The notes beneath the pieces were generated by a model. The model searched no databases. It had not been told where the DNA came from and saw only the letters and a program-made list of their open reading frames with translations. Below, piece by piece: positions 9,144 to 17,886 of a DNA stretch of 64,000 bases (its first letter is position 1; each line of letters opens with the position of its first letter). The position numbers and the translations under genes were made by a program. This DNA comes from JAJDAN01 sp046583095 (GTDB lineage Bacteria > Myxococcota_A > UBA9160 > UBA4427): positions 1 to 64,000 of the forward strand of contig JAYGDB010000078.1 of NCBI GenBank assembly GCA_046583095.1, in the 5' to 3' direction.

Positions 9144-10007
9144 TTAGACGACCTTCGCGAGGACTTCGTCGGCAAAGCGCGGAAGCTGCTCGATCGGATT
9201 GCCTCCGAGTGCGGGAATCGGAACGACCAGTCGCTCGACCCCCATCTCGCGGTAGCGCGCCACCGAGTCGACTCCCTCCATCGCCGGGATCCACATAGCG
9301 GTGATCTCGACGGAGGCAACGTCGCGGCCTTCCGCCTCGCAGGCCTCCTCGAGCTTCGCGATCAGAGGCTCGAGATCGTCCGCCCTGCTGGTCGGCACGA
9401 ACCACCCTTGCCCGTACTTCGCAACGCGCTGGAACGCCTTGCCCTTGGATCCACCGATGACGACCGGGAACGGATCCTGGACCGGAAGAGGATGGCTCTT
9501 GAAGCCGTCCCACTTCACGAACTCGCCTTCGTGCGCAACAACACCTTCCGACCAGACCTTTCGCATGGCTTCGATGTAGTCGTCAAAGCGGGCGCCGCGG
9601 CGCTCGAAGGGTGTGCCCATAGCGTCGAACTCCTCTCGCAGCCAGCCGATCCCAACACCCAGCATGAAACGCCCACCGGAGATGAAGTCGAGGCTCGCCG
9701 CCTGCTTGGCGAGGAGCAGGGGATTCACCTGGGGCAGGATGTTGACACCCGTGCCTAGCCGGATGCGCTCGGTGTTCGCGGCGACGAGAGCCAGCGCAAT
9801 CAGCGGATCGACGAAGTTTGTTTCGGGCGTGGTGCCCATCTTGCCGTCGCGGCTGTAGGGATACTTCGACTGGTAGTCGATGGGAACGACCGCGTGCTCG
9901 AAGGTCCACAGGGACTCGATGCCCACCTCCTCGGCCTTCTGGGCAACGGCAACGATCGCTTCCGGAGTCTGCACGCCGACGTTGACAGGGATCAGTCCGA
10001 TCTTCAT
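9144..10007 (-). CDS. LLM-class (F420-type) flavin-dependent oxidoreductase
   Basis: This is a 287-residue luciferase-like monooxygenase fold protein of the TIGR03619/Rv2161c-like type. Recognisable blocks are ESLWTFEHAVVP, the LGTGVNILPQ strand, SGGRFMLGVGIGW and the VIGGSKGKAF cofactor region. Members use F420 or FMN to oxidise or reduce alcohols, aldehydes or lipids; the substrate cannot be read from sequence. ATG 10007 is chosen because GGAGG sits nine bases before it and homology starts at MKIGLIPVN; a longer in-frame extension to 10169 has no family character. It lies 46 bases after the FAD oxidoreductase, probably in the same transcript. Confidence 0.88.
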   Translation of the reverse strand: MKIGLIPVNVGVQTPEAIVAVAQKAEEVGIESLWTFEHAVVPIDYQSKYPYSRDGKMGTTPETNFVDPLIALALVAANTERIRLGTGVNILPQVNPLLLAKQAASLDFISGGRFMLGVGIGWLREEFDAMGTPFERRGARFDDYIEAMRKVWSEGVVAHEGEFVKWDGFKSHPLPVQDPFPVVIGGSKGKAFQRVAKYGQGWFVPTSRADDLEPLIAKLEEACEAEGRDVASVEITAMWIPAMEGVDSVARYREMGVERLVVPIPALGGNPIEQLPRFADEVLAKVV

Positions 10008-10053
10008 GGGGGGGTCCTCCCGGGCCCGTGAGGCGAGGTTGTCGTGAGGAGTT

Positions 10054-11514
10054 TCAAGCAGAGGCCAGATTCGCCGCGTGGCGACCGGCTCGACGGCCGA
10101 AGAACGTCCCCTCACCAATACAGGTGCCACTCGAGTAGCCGAGGCCGTCCTGGGCGATGTTCGATGCACAACCCCCGGCCGCGTAGAGGCCCTCGATCAC
10201 GGATCCGTCCGGGCGGACGACCTGTGCATCGATCGTTACCCGCAAGCCACCGAGGGGGAAACCCACGTAGTTCGCCTTGCCGACGGACATGTCGAGGGCC
10301 GCGTAGGGCGGGTTCGTCAGGGGCTTCATCCACTTCGCGGTCTTGTGGAACTCCAGGTCGTCGCCCTTCGAAGCAAACGAGTTGTAGTCCGAGACCGTCT
10401 TCTGCAGCGAGCCGTCGGGCATCCCGAGATCGCGCTCCATCTGCTCGATGTCCGCCCAGGCGTCTACCAGCGGCTGCCACTGGAAGAGCGGTTGGGCGAA
10501 GAAGGAGTCATCGGCGATCAGGTAAGCGACCCCGTCGGGCTGCTCGGTGCAGCAGATGCTCGTCTTCGAGTGGTAAGAGTCTTCGTTGATGAAGCGCTTG
10601 CCGTGCTTGTTGACGAGGATGCCGTAGATGAGCTGCTCGGGCGGATAGAAGGGCGACGTGAGAAGCGCACCGTCCATGTGGTCGCACACGCCGCCCGCCG
10701 CCTCCCCCAACAGGTGGCCGACGCCGTCGTCGAAGGTCCCACCCTGCTTCTCGATCCGCTCGTCGGCCAGCCGAGGACAGCGCTCGTCGATGAGCTCCTG
10801 GTTCATTCCGAACTGCCCGGCAGCGAGGATCACCGCCTTCCGAGCGCGCGCGGCCTTCTCGCCCTCGGTCGTTCGGTACGAGACCCCCACGATACGGTCT
10901 CCCGCGCGCACCAGGCGGGTCACCCGCGCGTCGCACTCGATACGAACGCCGTGCTTCTCCGCACGGGCGACGAGCACCTCGATCAGCTTGGCGCCTCCCG
11001 CTTCGCCCTCCATCGCCACCTTGTGGCCACGCGCGGCCGGCTTGGCCTGCTCGTTGAAGGGCCACGCCGCCTCGTTGCCGGACTCGATCAGGCACTCGGT
11101 GGTCATCTGGACGACGTTCTTCTCCCTGTGGTAGCTGTCCTCGAAGGGCACGCCCTGCTCCACCAGCCAGTCGAAGTGAGCGACACTCTCATCGCAATAG
11201 AGCCGGATCTTCGCCTCGTCGGGCTCGGGCGTGTTCGCCACGAGGTACTTGTACATGTCCTCGACGTCGTCCTCGATCCCGACGGCCTTTTGCACCCGGG
11301 TGCCGCCGCCCATGTAGAGGTGCCCGGCCGCGGACGCCGTCAGCCCGCCGGCCCCGCTGGCACGTTCGAGGACGAAGACACTCGCCCCCGCTTCGGCCGC
11401 CTCGATGGCCGCACAGCTACCGGCCGACCCGAGGCCGACGATCACGACGTCTGCCTCCTCGTCCCAGCTTTCGATCGTGGCCGCGTCGATGACGCCGTAG
11501 TCGGGTGCACTCAT
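10054..11514 (-). CDS. FAD-dependent oxidoreductase, fumarate reductase/ketosteroid dehydrogenase-like
   Basis: This 486-residue flavoprotein has the dinucleotide-binding motif VIVGLGSAG (GLGSAG at 27-32), a TASAAGHLYMGGG stretch typical of the fumarate reductase/3-ketosteroid-1-dehydrogenase branch, and a C-terminal FAD motif GLYAAGGCASN. There is no signal peptide or heme domain, so it is a soluble, cytoplasmic dehydrogenase or reductase. It precedes the LLM oxidoreductase on the same strand, and the two may act on the same lipid or steroid-like substrate; that is inference. It is divergent from the small exported protein at 11605. Confidence 0.85.
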   Translation of the reverse strand: MSAPDYGVIDAATIESWDEEADVVIVGLGSAGSCAAIEAAEAGASVFVLERASGAGGLTASAAGHLYMGGGTRVQKAVGIEDDVEDMYKYLVANTPEPDEAKIRLYCDESVAHFDWLVEQGVPFEDSYHREKNVVQMTTECLIESGNEAAWPFNEQAKPAARGHKVAMEGEAGGAKLIEVLVARAEKHGVRIECDARVTRLVRAGDRIVGVSYRTTEGEKAARARKAVILAAGQFGMNQELIDERCPRLADERIEKQGGTFDDGVGHLLGEAAGGVCDHMDGALLTSPFYPPEQLIYGILVNKHGKRFINEDSYHSKTSICCTEQPDGVAYLIADDSFFAQPLFQWQPLVDAWADIEQMERDLGMPDGSLQKTVSDYNSFASKGDDLEFHKTAKWMKPLTNPPYAALDMSVGKANYVGFPLGGLRVTIDAQVVRPDGSVIEGLYAAGGCASNIAQDGLGYSSGTCIGEGTFFGRRAGRHAANLASA

Positions 11515-11604
11515 GTCGTGATCCTCACTTCGCGAAGGAGCACAAGTGTAGTCCGAGATGAGTCCTTCGATCCTCGAAAATGGGCACTGTGATAGAGTCG
11601 TCGT

Positions 11605-11883
11605 ATGCGGAGGAACACCGCGATGCTGGTGCTGGCGGCGGCCCTCCTGTCACCTCTCAGCGCGCGAGCCGAGACCGACCTGGCCCTCTACGCCGGAGCG
11701 GCCTTCGACATGGTGGTCCTGCGCCCCCTAGGGTTGGTGACAACCGTGATAGGCGCGGGGCTCTTCATTCCGGCTGCCCTGGTGACGGCTCCGAACGGGC
11801 TCGACGGCATCGGGGAGGCTTGGCGGCTATTCGTGGTCACGCCGGCGGAGAATGTCTACAAGCGTCCGCTGGGAGATTTCTAG
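11605..11883 (+). CDS. small exported or membrane protein, conserved hypothetical
   Basis: This 92-residue protein has a signal peptide (residues 1-22, ending SARAE). One hydrophobic stretch follows (RPLGLVTTVIGAGLFIPAALVTAP), then a tail ending VTPAENVYKRPLGDF. The closing pattern, with its repeated RPLG, recalls small conserved hypothetical proteins of deltaproteobacteria, but I know no function. No obvious ribosome-binding site precedes ATG 11605. It lies between the FAD oxidoreductase (divergent) and exbD (convergent), so it is probably transcribed alone. Confidence 0.65.
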   Translation: MRRNTAMLVLAAALLSPLSARAETDLALYAGAAFDMVVLRPLGLVTTVIGAGLFIPAALVTAPNGLDGIGEAWRLFVVTPAENVYKRPLGDF

Positions 11884-11910
11884 TCAGCTCGAGACAGGCT
11901 GGAAAGAGCG

Positions 11911-12315
11911 CTAGTCCACGACCTCGGCTGCCAGCGCAACACTGCTGACGCCGGCCAGTCGCGCTGCGTCCATGACCCGCACCAGGAGCCCATTCTGGGA
12001 CTTCTCGTCCGCCTGGATCACGACGGAGCCCTGGGGATTCTCGGCGTGCAGACGCTCGATGTTCGCCCGCAGCGCCTGCGGAGACACCTGACGGCGATCG
12101 ATCCAGATCTGGTTGTCCTTCGTGATGGCGATCAGAATGTTCCCGCGTTCCTGGCGCTCGGCGGTCGCAGCGGGAGGCCGAGTGATCTCGATCCCCGCTT
12201 CCTTCACGAACGACGCCGTCACGATGAAGAAGATCAACATGATGAAGACGACGTCGAGCATCGGCGTCAGGTTGACCTCGCTCTCTTCCACCTCTTGTTG
12301 TCGCCTTCGTCGCAC
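11911..12315 (-). CDS. exbD: ExbD-type biopolymer transporter
   Basis: This 134-residue inner-membrane protein has an Arg-rich N-terminus, then the ExbD signature ESEVNLTPMLDVVFIMLIFFIV with the proton-path Asp21, and a periplasmic domain with QADEKSQNG. ExbD works with ExbB to power TonB using the proton gradient. GTG 12315 is chosen over far-upstream starts: GAGAGG lies five bases before it, and the resulting length matches the family. It is the last gene of the Ton cluster, separated from ExbB by TonB, TPR and DUF4136 genes and from the preceding gene by 234 bases. A palindrome in that gap suggests its own control. Confidence 0.92.
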   Translation of the reverse strand: MRRRRQQEVEESEVNLTPMLDVVFIMLIFFIVTASFVKEAGIEITRPPAATAERQERGNILIAITKDNQIWIDRRQVSPQALRANIERLHAENPQGSVVIQADEKSQNGLLVRVMDAARLAGVSSVALAAEVVD

Positions 12316-12345
12316 GCGGACCTCTCGAACTGAGGAAGACCGGAA

Positions 12346-12359
12346 CGGTATCGATACCG
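12346..12359. promoter_or_regulatory. 14-bp perfect palindrome upstream of exbD
   Basis: CGGTATCGATACCG is identical to its reverse complement. It lies 31 bases upstream of the exbD GTG start, in the 234-base gap after the DUF4136 gene. The position suits an operator or promoter element; no regulator can be named. The rest of the gap (12360-12549) shows nothing I recognise. Confidence 0.35.
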
Positions 12360-12549
12360 GGGATCCAACGCAAAGGCCGTGCCGGCTCAGGTCGGCCGCC
12401 AGACCGACTGCCAGTGGCTTCGTCGCTTCCAGGAAGGAGGACGGGCGGGCTCGAAGGTCGTTCCTCTCCCCGCTATCGAAGCCCACGAAAGGCAGTACGC
12501 CGCTGCCTTCCCGATGCGGGCACTTCGGGGCGCTCACAGCTAGTCACGC

Positions 12550-13176
12550 TCAGATAAGGGGGTTGCGGCCTCTTGGGGGCGCGGGAGCGTCCGCGGGGCC
12601 ATCCAGCGCAGCGAGCGGATCCGCCTTCCGTTCAGGTGCGGGAGCCAGCAAGCGCTCCAGTAGTCGGGCGACCGCTTCGTCCAGGCGCAGGGCGTCGCCT
12701 TCGGCAACCTTCCGCTCGAGAACGCCACGCCAGAGGATCTGGCCGGTCTCAGACACCAGGCCGATGACCAGCCGAAGATCCTCGTGCACCCGGATCTCTT
12801 GGTCGAACGCCTCGATCCAATAGGACGGCGAGTAGCTCATGCTCAAGAGCAGATAGGGTGCGCGAGGTACGTAGACAGCCACCTTTCTCTGCTCCAGCAC
12901 GAGCTGATAGATGACGAAGAAATCCGCGTTCTTGGCCCGCTCGAAGCCATGGGAGCGCAGCTCCTTCTCGACCAGCCGCCCGAGGCTCTTGTGAAGCAGG
13001 CCAGGATTCCGGTGTGGCGCGTCGACGCCCAGCTTCGGCGCTGCACCCGGGGGAAGCCAGTTCCAGGTGCGCAGCTGCGACAAGTCGGCGCGCTCCTCGA
13101 CGCTGACGTCCACTCTCGTAGCGCATGCGACGCCCATCCAAGCCACAACAGAGAGGAGGAGTAAGACGTTCCTCAT
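12550..13176 (-). CDS. DUF4136 lipoprotein
   Basis: This 208-residue protein has a signal peptide with a lipobox ending GVAC (Cys at residue 18), so it is a predicted lipoprotein. The body matches the DUF4136 pattern: an early TWNWLPPG strand, an LVEKELRSHGF helix, an ADFFVIYQL strand and a closing WRGVLERKV block. DUF4136 proteins are envelope lipoproteins of unknown function. It sits between the TPR gene and exbD of the Ton cluster, in the same direction, 72 bases after the TPR gene. Its presence there suggests an envelope accessory to that system, but it could also be an unrelated passenger. Confidence 0.78.
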   Translation of the reverse strand: MRNVLLLLSVVAWMGVACATRVDVSVEERADLSQLRTWNWLPPGAAPKLGVDAPHRNPGLLHKSLGRLVEKELRSHGFERAKNADFFVIYQLVLEQRKVAVYVPRAPYLLLSMSYSPSYWIEAFDQEIRVHEDLRLVIGLVSETGQILWRGVLERKVAEGDALRLDEAVARLLERLLAPAPERKADPLAALDGPADAPAPPRGRNPLI

Positions 13177-13248
13177 GGCGTCTCCGCACGGGGTCCCGAC
13201 GAGAGATGAGAATAGATCGCCGCGGCGAGTTCGCCACGCACCGCTCGC

Positions 13249-14514
13249 TCAGCCAGCCTGCCGCGCCTCTCTCTCGATGTGGTCGATCCACAGATCCGCC
13301 TGCCTGCGGCTGGGCTCGTACTTGCGCGCGCGCGCGAACGACGCGCGGGCGCGTGCGACGCTCTCGACGTTGTAGTGAGAGATCCCGAGCAGGAGGTGAG
13401 CGTTCCCCGGCTCCTTGAGATCACCCCTTGCAACGGCCTTCTGGAACAGGCGGACTGCGTCGCTCCATTCCTCACGATGCATGTGGACCTGTCCCAGGCG
13501 GACATACAGGTTCCCGTTCTCGGAGAGATCCGCTGCCTTCTGCAAGGGCCCTAGGGACTCGTCGTACTCGCGGGCCGCGATCCAGCTGTTCGCGAGGAGC
13601 TCGAAGGCGGCGCCGTCGGACTCGATCGTCCCGGCTTCCATCTCCTTCGCAAGCACCAGAGCCGCGGGATGGGGAAGATCGTTGTAGAGGTAGCCGCGAG
13701 CGAGCCGCCGAAGCTCCGTATCTTCTTCGAGTAAGCCCTGGATGTACGCGATCTGTTGTACCGCCAAGGAGCCTCGGAAGTCGTCGAGGGCGCCGTAGAT
13801 GAGAGAGAGCTGGGACCAGTACTCCTTCTTGCGAAAGCGCATCACCAGTTCTTCGAGCACCGGCGCCGCACTCCTGTAGTCCTGGTTCTTGACGTAGAGG
13901 GCGGCGAGCAGCTGCAGCCATCCCTCCTTCGGGTCAGGAGCGATGTCCACCGCCTTCTCGACATTGATGATCGCGTTGTCGAACTCGCCCAGCTGGTAGT
14001 AGGCGATCGCTGTCAAGTAGTAGGAGAGCGGACTTCGCTCCGGAACGTAGAGCGCCCAGGTGTCGATCGAAGCGACGACGTCGCGCCACTGGGCCAGTGC
14101 GGCGTACAGCTGCGCGATGCTGAAGCGAAGCTCGCCCTCGTCCCTGGGGGCCAGAATCTCCTCCCCCACCGCGTTCGAGAAGTTCTCGATGGCAGCCTGG
14201 AAGTCCTGCATGAAGTAGCTCACGTACCCGAGAAGCCTGTAGATGAGCGCTCGTTCGAAAGGATTCAGGCGCTTCATGTTCAACTTCCGTAGCAGCGCCA
14301 GAGCCTCGTGGGGATCCTCGCCGATCTTCTCCATGGCTGCGGCTCCGTACCGCATGACGCGCTCGCCCGGGAGGAAGTTGCGCTGCCTGGCAACCCGCCT
14401 CTCGGCCAGCTTCTTCAGGTCGATCCCCTGCTCGTCAGGGTCGTCTGCCACCGTCGCCGCCCCGACCGGGACCGCCAGCAACAGGATCACTGCGAGGAGC
14501 ACGCCCCGTCTCAT
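13249..14514 (-). CDS. periplasmic TPR protein of the Ton cluster
   Basis: This 421-residue protein has a cleavable signal peptide (residues 1-20) and about eight degenerate tetratricopeptide repeats, for example YYQLGEFDNAIINVEKAV and YVRLGQVHMHREEW. In Vibrio- and Shewanella-type TonB2/TonB3 loci a TPR protein of this kind follows tonB, where it supports assembly or stability of the complex. Here its ATG overlaps the tonB stop by four bases (ATGA), which implies translational coupling. The repeats indicate protein binding; the partner is unknown. Confidence 0.82.
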   Translation of the reverse strand: MRRGVLLAVILLLAVPVGAATVADDPDEQGIDLKKLAERRVARQRNFLPGERVMRYGAAAMEKIGEDPHEALALLRKLNMKRLNPFERALIYRLLGYVSYFMQDFQAAIENFSNAVGEEILAPRDEGELRFSIAQLYAALAQWRDVVASIDTWALYVPERSPLSYYLTAIAYYQLGEFDNAIINVEKAVDIAPDPKEGWLQLLAALYVKNQDYRSAAPVLEELVMRFRKKEYWSQLSLIYGALDDFRGSLAVQQIAYIQGLLEEDTELRRLARGYLYNDLPHPAALVLAKEMEAGTIESDGAAFELLANSWIAAREYDESLGPLQKAADLSENGNLYVRLGQVHMHREEWSDAVRLFQKAVARGDLKEPGNAHLLLGISHYNVESVARARASFARARKYEPSRRQADLWIDHIEREARQAG

Positions 14515-15131
14515 CGCAGACGCTTTGGCATCTCGAACAGGAAACGGAACAGCTGCCCGGCATGCTCGACCGCGACCCCATCCCGGATCTGCGGGTTGTA
14601 GCGCCAGCGGCGAATCGCCTGCAGCGCAGCGCGATCGAACACGTAGGGAGGATTCGACTTGAGTACGCGCTCGTCCTTGACCGTGCCGACCTTCGTGATC
14701 GTGAACTCGACCTCTACCCAGCCTTCGATCCCCCGCTGCGTCGCGCGCGGCGGATAATCGGGGTTGACCCGCACGAGCGGCACGATGCCCCTGTCGCTGC
14801 CTCCCACGCCGAGGCTGGTCGCCTTCGCGAGCTCCATGTTGGTGTCGACGATTGGCACGATGGTCCCCACGGCGTCGCTCGGCTTCATGTTCTGCGCCAT
14901 GTTCATTTCAGGTGGGGGCGGGGGCTGCTCGGGCTTCTCGCGCTTGGGAGGCTCACGCTTCTTCAGCTCGGGCGTCCTGTCCTTCCGCAGCCGCACGAAG
15001 TCAACGGTCAGGCGCTTGCCGGCCTCCTGGAGGTCGCCGCTCACGCTGATCAGAGCCTGCATCGCCCAGAAGAGCGCGAAGGCGGTCAGGATGCCCAGGA
15101 CGATTGCAACGAGGAAGGAGCGTGCGGCCAT
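14511..15131 (-). CDS. tonB: TonB-family energy transducer
   Basis: This 206-residue protein has one N-terminal membrane helix (residues 5-28), a Lys/Glu/Pro-rich periplasmic linker (KREPPKREKPEQPPPPPE), and a C-terminal TonB domain. That domain begins near YPPRATQRGIEGWVEVEF and ends in AIRRWRYNP. TonB carries proton-motive energy from ExbB/ExbD to outer-membrane receptors. It starts 17 bases after exbB and overlaps the TPR gene by four bases. The length and lack of a long His-Pro repeat resemble TonB2 rather than E. coli TonB. Confidence 0.92.
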   Translation of the reverse strand: MAARSFLVAIVLGILTAFALFWAMQALISVSGDLQEAGKRLTVDFVRLRKDRTPELKKREPPKREKPEQPPPPPEMNMAQNMKPSDAVGTIVPIVDTNMELAKATSLGVGGSDRGIVPLVRVNPDYPPRATQRGIEGWVEVEFTITKVGTVKDERVLKSNPPYVFDRAALQAIRRWRYNPQIRDGVAVEHAGQLFRFLFEMPKRLR

Positions 15132-15147
15132 TCACGCGACCACGGGA

Positions 15148-15672
15148 CTAGGAGTGCCCGATCTCGAGACTGTCCGCCATGCGCTCGCCCTCGTCCCGCG
15201 CAAAGCGGCGTAGCTGGATACTGAAGAGCATGCCCGAGAGCGCCGCCACCATCCCGGCCATCGTCGGCAGGGTGGCCTTCGAGACGCCACCGGCCATACC
15301 TCGGGCGTTGCCGCTGCCCGCGGCCATCACGTCGAAAACCTCGATCATGCCGGTCACCGTCCCCAGCAGTCCCAGCATCGGGCACAACTTCACGATGGTC
15401 TCGATCGGCCCGAGACGCTGCTGCAACTTCTGCCGCACCTGCGAGATCAGCATCCGCCGGATCTGGTGCGCATGCCAGGAAGAGTGTTCCGAGCGCCCGC
15501 GCCACAGCTCCCGGATCCGTTCCCTCTCCCCTCGGTGCCGAACCTGGAAGTACCAGAACCTCTCGTAGATCAGACTCCACATCACCGCAGTGACGAACGC
15601 GATGACCAACAGGACGTTGCCGCCCTGCTCGACGAAGTCGCGGACCGCGCGCAGAGCTTCAAACTCAGGCAC
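15148..15672 (-). CDS. exbB: ExbB/MotA/TolQ-type proton channel protein (ExbB2-like)
   Basis: This is a 174-residue inner-membrane protein with three helices. The conserved ExbB/TolQ core LGLLGTVTGMIEVFDVM is at about residues 99-115, followed by the final helix MAGMVAALSGMLFSIQL. It forms the proton channel with ExbD. Its start lies inside the end of the upstream ttpC-like gene by eight bases, so the two are coupled. Normally exbD follows directly, but here tonB does. The short length fits the ExbB2 of DUF3450/TtpC loci. Confidence 0.92.
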   Translation of the reverse strand: MPEFEALRAVRDFVEQGGNVLLVIAFVTAVMWSLIYERFWYFQVRHRGERERIRELWRGRSEHSSWHAHQIRRMLISQVRQKLQQRLGPIETIVKLCPMLGLLGTVTGMIEVFDVMAAGSGNARGMAGGVSKATLPTMAGMVAALSGMLFSIQLRRFARDEGERMADSLEIGHS

Positions 15673-17035
15673 TGTCTCTCTCGGAGCGCTCGGCGATCAG
15701 GCCCGCACTCTGTTCGTCGAGGATCTCCATCACCCGCCGAGAGCTGTTCGCCAGCGTGTCGTAGAGGAGAACCAGCGGAATCGCCGTCATCAGTCCCAGC
15801 ATCGTGGTCACCAGCGCCTCCGAGATACCACCTGCCATCATCTTCGGATCGCCGGCTCCGAAGAGCGTGATTGCCTGGAAGGTCTGGATCATGCCGGTGA
15901 CGGTGCCGAGGAGCCCGAGAAGCGGAGCCAGTACCGACACCGTCTTCACGAGCCACTGGAAGCGCAGCAATTTCGACGACTCGCGCAACACCACTTCGTC
16001 GAGCTTCAGCTCCAGCGTCTCGGTGTCCGCATTCTGGTTTGCCTCGAATACCGAGAGCACGCGACCCAGGGGGTTTCCGGTATCGACCCGATCGCTCTTC
16101 TGCTGTGCCACCACCTTGCGACTGGTGAGAGTCACCGCCGTCCAGCGGACGATCCCCAGCACGAAGGCGAGCGTGCCGAGTACGATGATCACCGCTCCCA
16201 CATAGCCGCCCTGCTGGACGCGCTCCCAAGGGCCGGGCGTCTCCGTCAGGGCGCTCAGAAGCTGACCGCGCGAGGGGTCGACGGCCAGAACCGACATGCC
16301 CCCGCTGGAGGCCTCGAAGGGAGCGATCGTGTTGACGTACTTCGAAGGAGGCTGCCGGGTCAGCTCGATCAGCTTTTCCTGCGCAGATTCCCAGAGCAGG
16401 TACCGCCCACCGGAGACGACGCTGAAGGGTCCCGCGCGCACGACCTCCCGCTCTTCGACGTTGCCCTCGAGCGTGAGGACGCGCGCCTTGTATCGAACGA
16501 CCTGGCCCTGCTCCGTCATTTCGCGCTGCAGCTCGTACCACAGCTGTTCGAGGTCCTCGGTGGAAGGCAGCACCTTGCTTCGTCCGAGCTTGTCGAGCAG
16601 GTCCTTTCGGGGCCCGAGTTGAGAACTCGTGAGTGATTCCCACACCTGGCCGCTCGTATCTGTCGCGACCAGTCGCACGATGCCAAACAACTCGCCGAGC
16701 TGGCCAAGCCGCTCCGCTAGCCGCTCCTCGCGCTCGGCGAGGACGATTTCGGTCTCGTTGTAGGTCGTCTCGAGCTCGAGGCTCAGCGCCTCCTTCTGAG
16801 CGAGGGTGGCCTTGGCCTCCTCCAACAGGCGCGCCTGCTCTTCCCTGGCGAGTGCGAACGCCTCGGTGCGTCGAGTGTTCTCCACCCGCTCCACCTCCAA
16901 GCCGCCCTTCACCATCTCGAGCAGTTCGAAGAGTGACTGGGGCTCCGAATTCGTCTCGGCCTGCTGGGCCTGGGCAAGCGGGGCGACGAGTGCAACCGCG
17001 CACAGGAGAGACAACGTCCTGACCGAGCGGGCCAT
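15665..17035 (-). CDS. TtpC-like ExbB with exported N-terminal coiled coil
   Basis: This 456-residue protein has a signal peptide (ending AQAQQ), then a long periplasmic region with a coiled coil (about residues 40-130, rich in Glu/Ala/Arg heptads). A three-helix ExbB-like C-terminus follows, with GLLGTVTGMIQTF and ALVTTMLGLMTAIPL. This matches TtpC of Vibrio TonB2 systems, needed there for TonB2 function. ATG 17035 is supported by GGAGGAAGG just upstream. The DUF3450 stop and this ATG share one base (TGATG), so the genes are translationally coupled. Confidence 0.88.
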   Translation of the reverse strand: MARSVRTLSLLCAVALVAPLAQAQQAETNSEPQSLFELLEMVKGGLEVERVENTRRTEAFALAREEQARLLEEAKATLAQKEALSLELETTYNETEIVLAEREERLAERLGQLGELFGIVRLVATDTSGQVWESLTSSQLGPRKDLLDKLGRSKVLPSTEDLEQLWYELQREMTEQGQVVRYKARVLTLEGNVEEREVVRAGPFSVVSGGRYLLWESAQEKLIELTRQPPSKYVNTIAPFEASSGGMSVLAVDPSRGQLLSALTETPGPWERVQQGGYVGAVIIVLGTLAFVLGIVRWTAVTLTSRKVVAQQKSDRVDTGNPLGRVLSVFEANQNADTETLELKLDEVVLRESSKLLRFQWLVKTVSVLAPLLGLLGTVTGMIQTFQAITLFGAGDPKMMAGGISEALVTTMLGLMTAIPLVLLYDTLANSSRRVMEILDEQSAGLIAERSERDSA

Positions 17036-17886
17036 CAGCCTTCCTCCCCGCGCGGCGCCACCGGCGACGGCAGCGGCAGCTCGATCAGGTCGGGCGCGGC
17101 CTGCTTGCGGGCGATTCGTAGACCGGCTCGGATCGCCGAGCGATGGCTCGTATCGAGCGGAAGCCAGGAACGGGTTTCCTGACTCCAGACACCGGTCTCG
17201 CTTTCGTCCAGAGACTGGTAGACCAGCGCGATCCGGCCGAAGCGCAGGAAGTCGACGGTCCTCTCTCGGTCGCCGAGCTTGAGACTCCCGCGATAGGCCT
17301 CGATGGTGCGCCCATAATCGTTCTCGATCTGATAGGCCTCCATGATCTGCCGGAACTTCTCGGCACCCGTCACGTCTGCGCGCTTCATGGTCTGACCGAG
17401 CCCGGCGACCCGCGCCTCCCGTTCCTCCAGTAGGAACGGGACGTCGAGTCGAACGAAGCGTTCGATCGAGTCGATCATGCGCAGCATCAGCGGTGTGACG
17501 TTGCGGCCAACCCGGTCCACACGGTGAAGCTGTTCGCCGAGCGATACAAGCTCCTGCTTCTGTGCAGTGATCAGGTCGCGCATCTGCTGGTTGTACAGGT
17601 CGATCGCGTCGATCTGCTTGAGCGTGGTGCGAAAGTGCGCGACCAGGGCACCGGTTTCGTCGCTGATCGTGTCGATCTCCTCCTGCACCGCTGCAGCCGA
17701 ATCGTTCCCTTCGCTGCGGACGCCAACCATATCGGTGAGCTGCGTCGTATCGTCGATCGCGTGCTCCGCGACCGGGGCGGCGGGTTCGTCCGGCGTCTCG
17801 ACCGCGCCTTGCGCGGCAACGCTCCCGGAGAGCCCTAGGACTCCTAGACTGACGGCCACCGCAACCCGGTGGCTTGACCATTTCAT
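17035..17886 (-). CDS. DUF3450 periplasmic coiled-coil protein
   Basis: This 283-residue exported protein has a signal peptide cut near VAAQ. A mostly helical body follows, with predicted coiled coil around residues 60-150 (EEIDTISDETGALV through LGEQLHRVDRV). The DUF3450 family blocks IDSIERFVRLDVPFLLEERE and MEAYQIENDYGRTIEAYRG are present. DUF3450 genes characteristically open TtpC/ExbB/ExbD/TonB clusters. AGGAG nine bases before ATG 17886 fixes the start. As first gene of the leftward operon it probably follows the promoter, which must lie in the roughly 120 bases up to 18007. Confidence 0.88.
   Translation of the reverse strand: MKWSSHRVAVAVSLGVLGLSGSVAAQGAVETPDEPAAPVAEHAIDDTTQLTDMVGVRSEGNDSAAAVQEEIDTISDETGALVAHFRTTLKQIDAIDLYNQQMRDLITAQKQELVSLGEQLHRVDRVGRNVTPLMLRMIDSIERFVRLDVPFLLEEREARVAGLGQTMKRADVTGAEKFRQIMEAYQIENDYGRTIEAYRGSLKLGDRERTVDFLRFGRIALVYQSLDESETGVWSQETRSWLPLDTSHRSAIRAGLRIARKQAAPDLIELPLPSPVAPRGEEG

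Noticed and set aside
10008..10169. An N-terminal extension of the LLM oxidoreductase
   Set aside because: Family homology and a GGAGG ribosome site both point to ATG 10007; the extension overlaps the upstream FAD gene.
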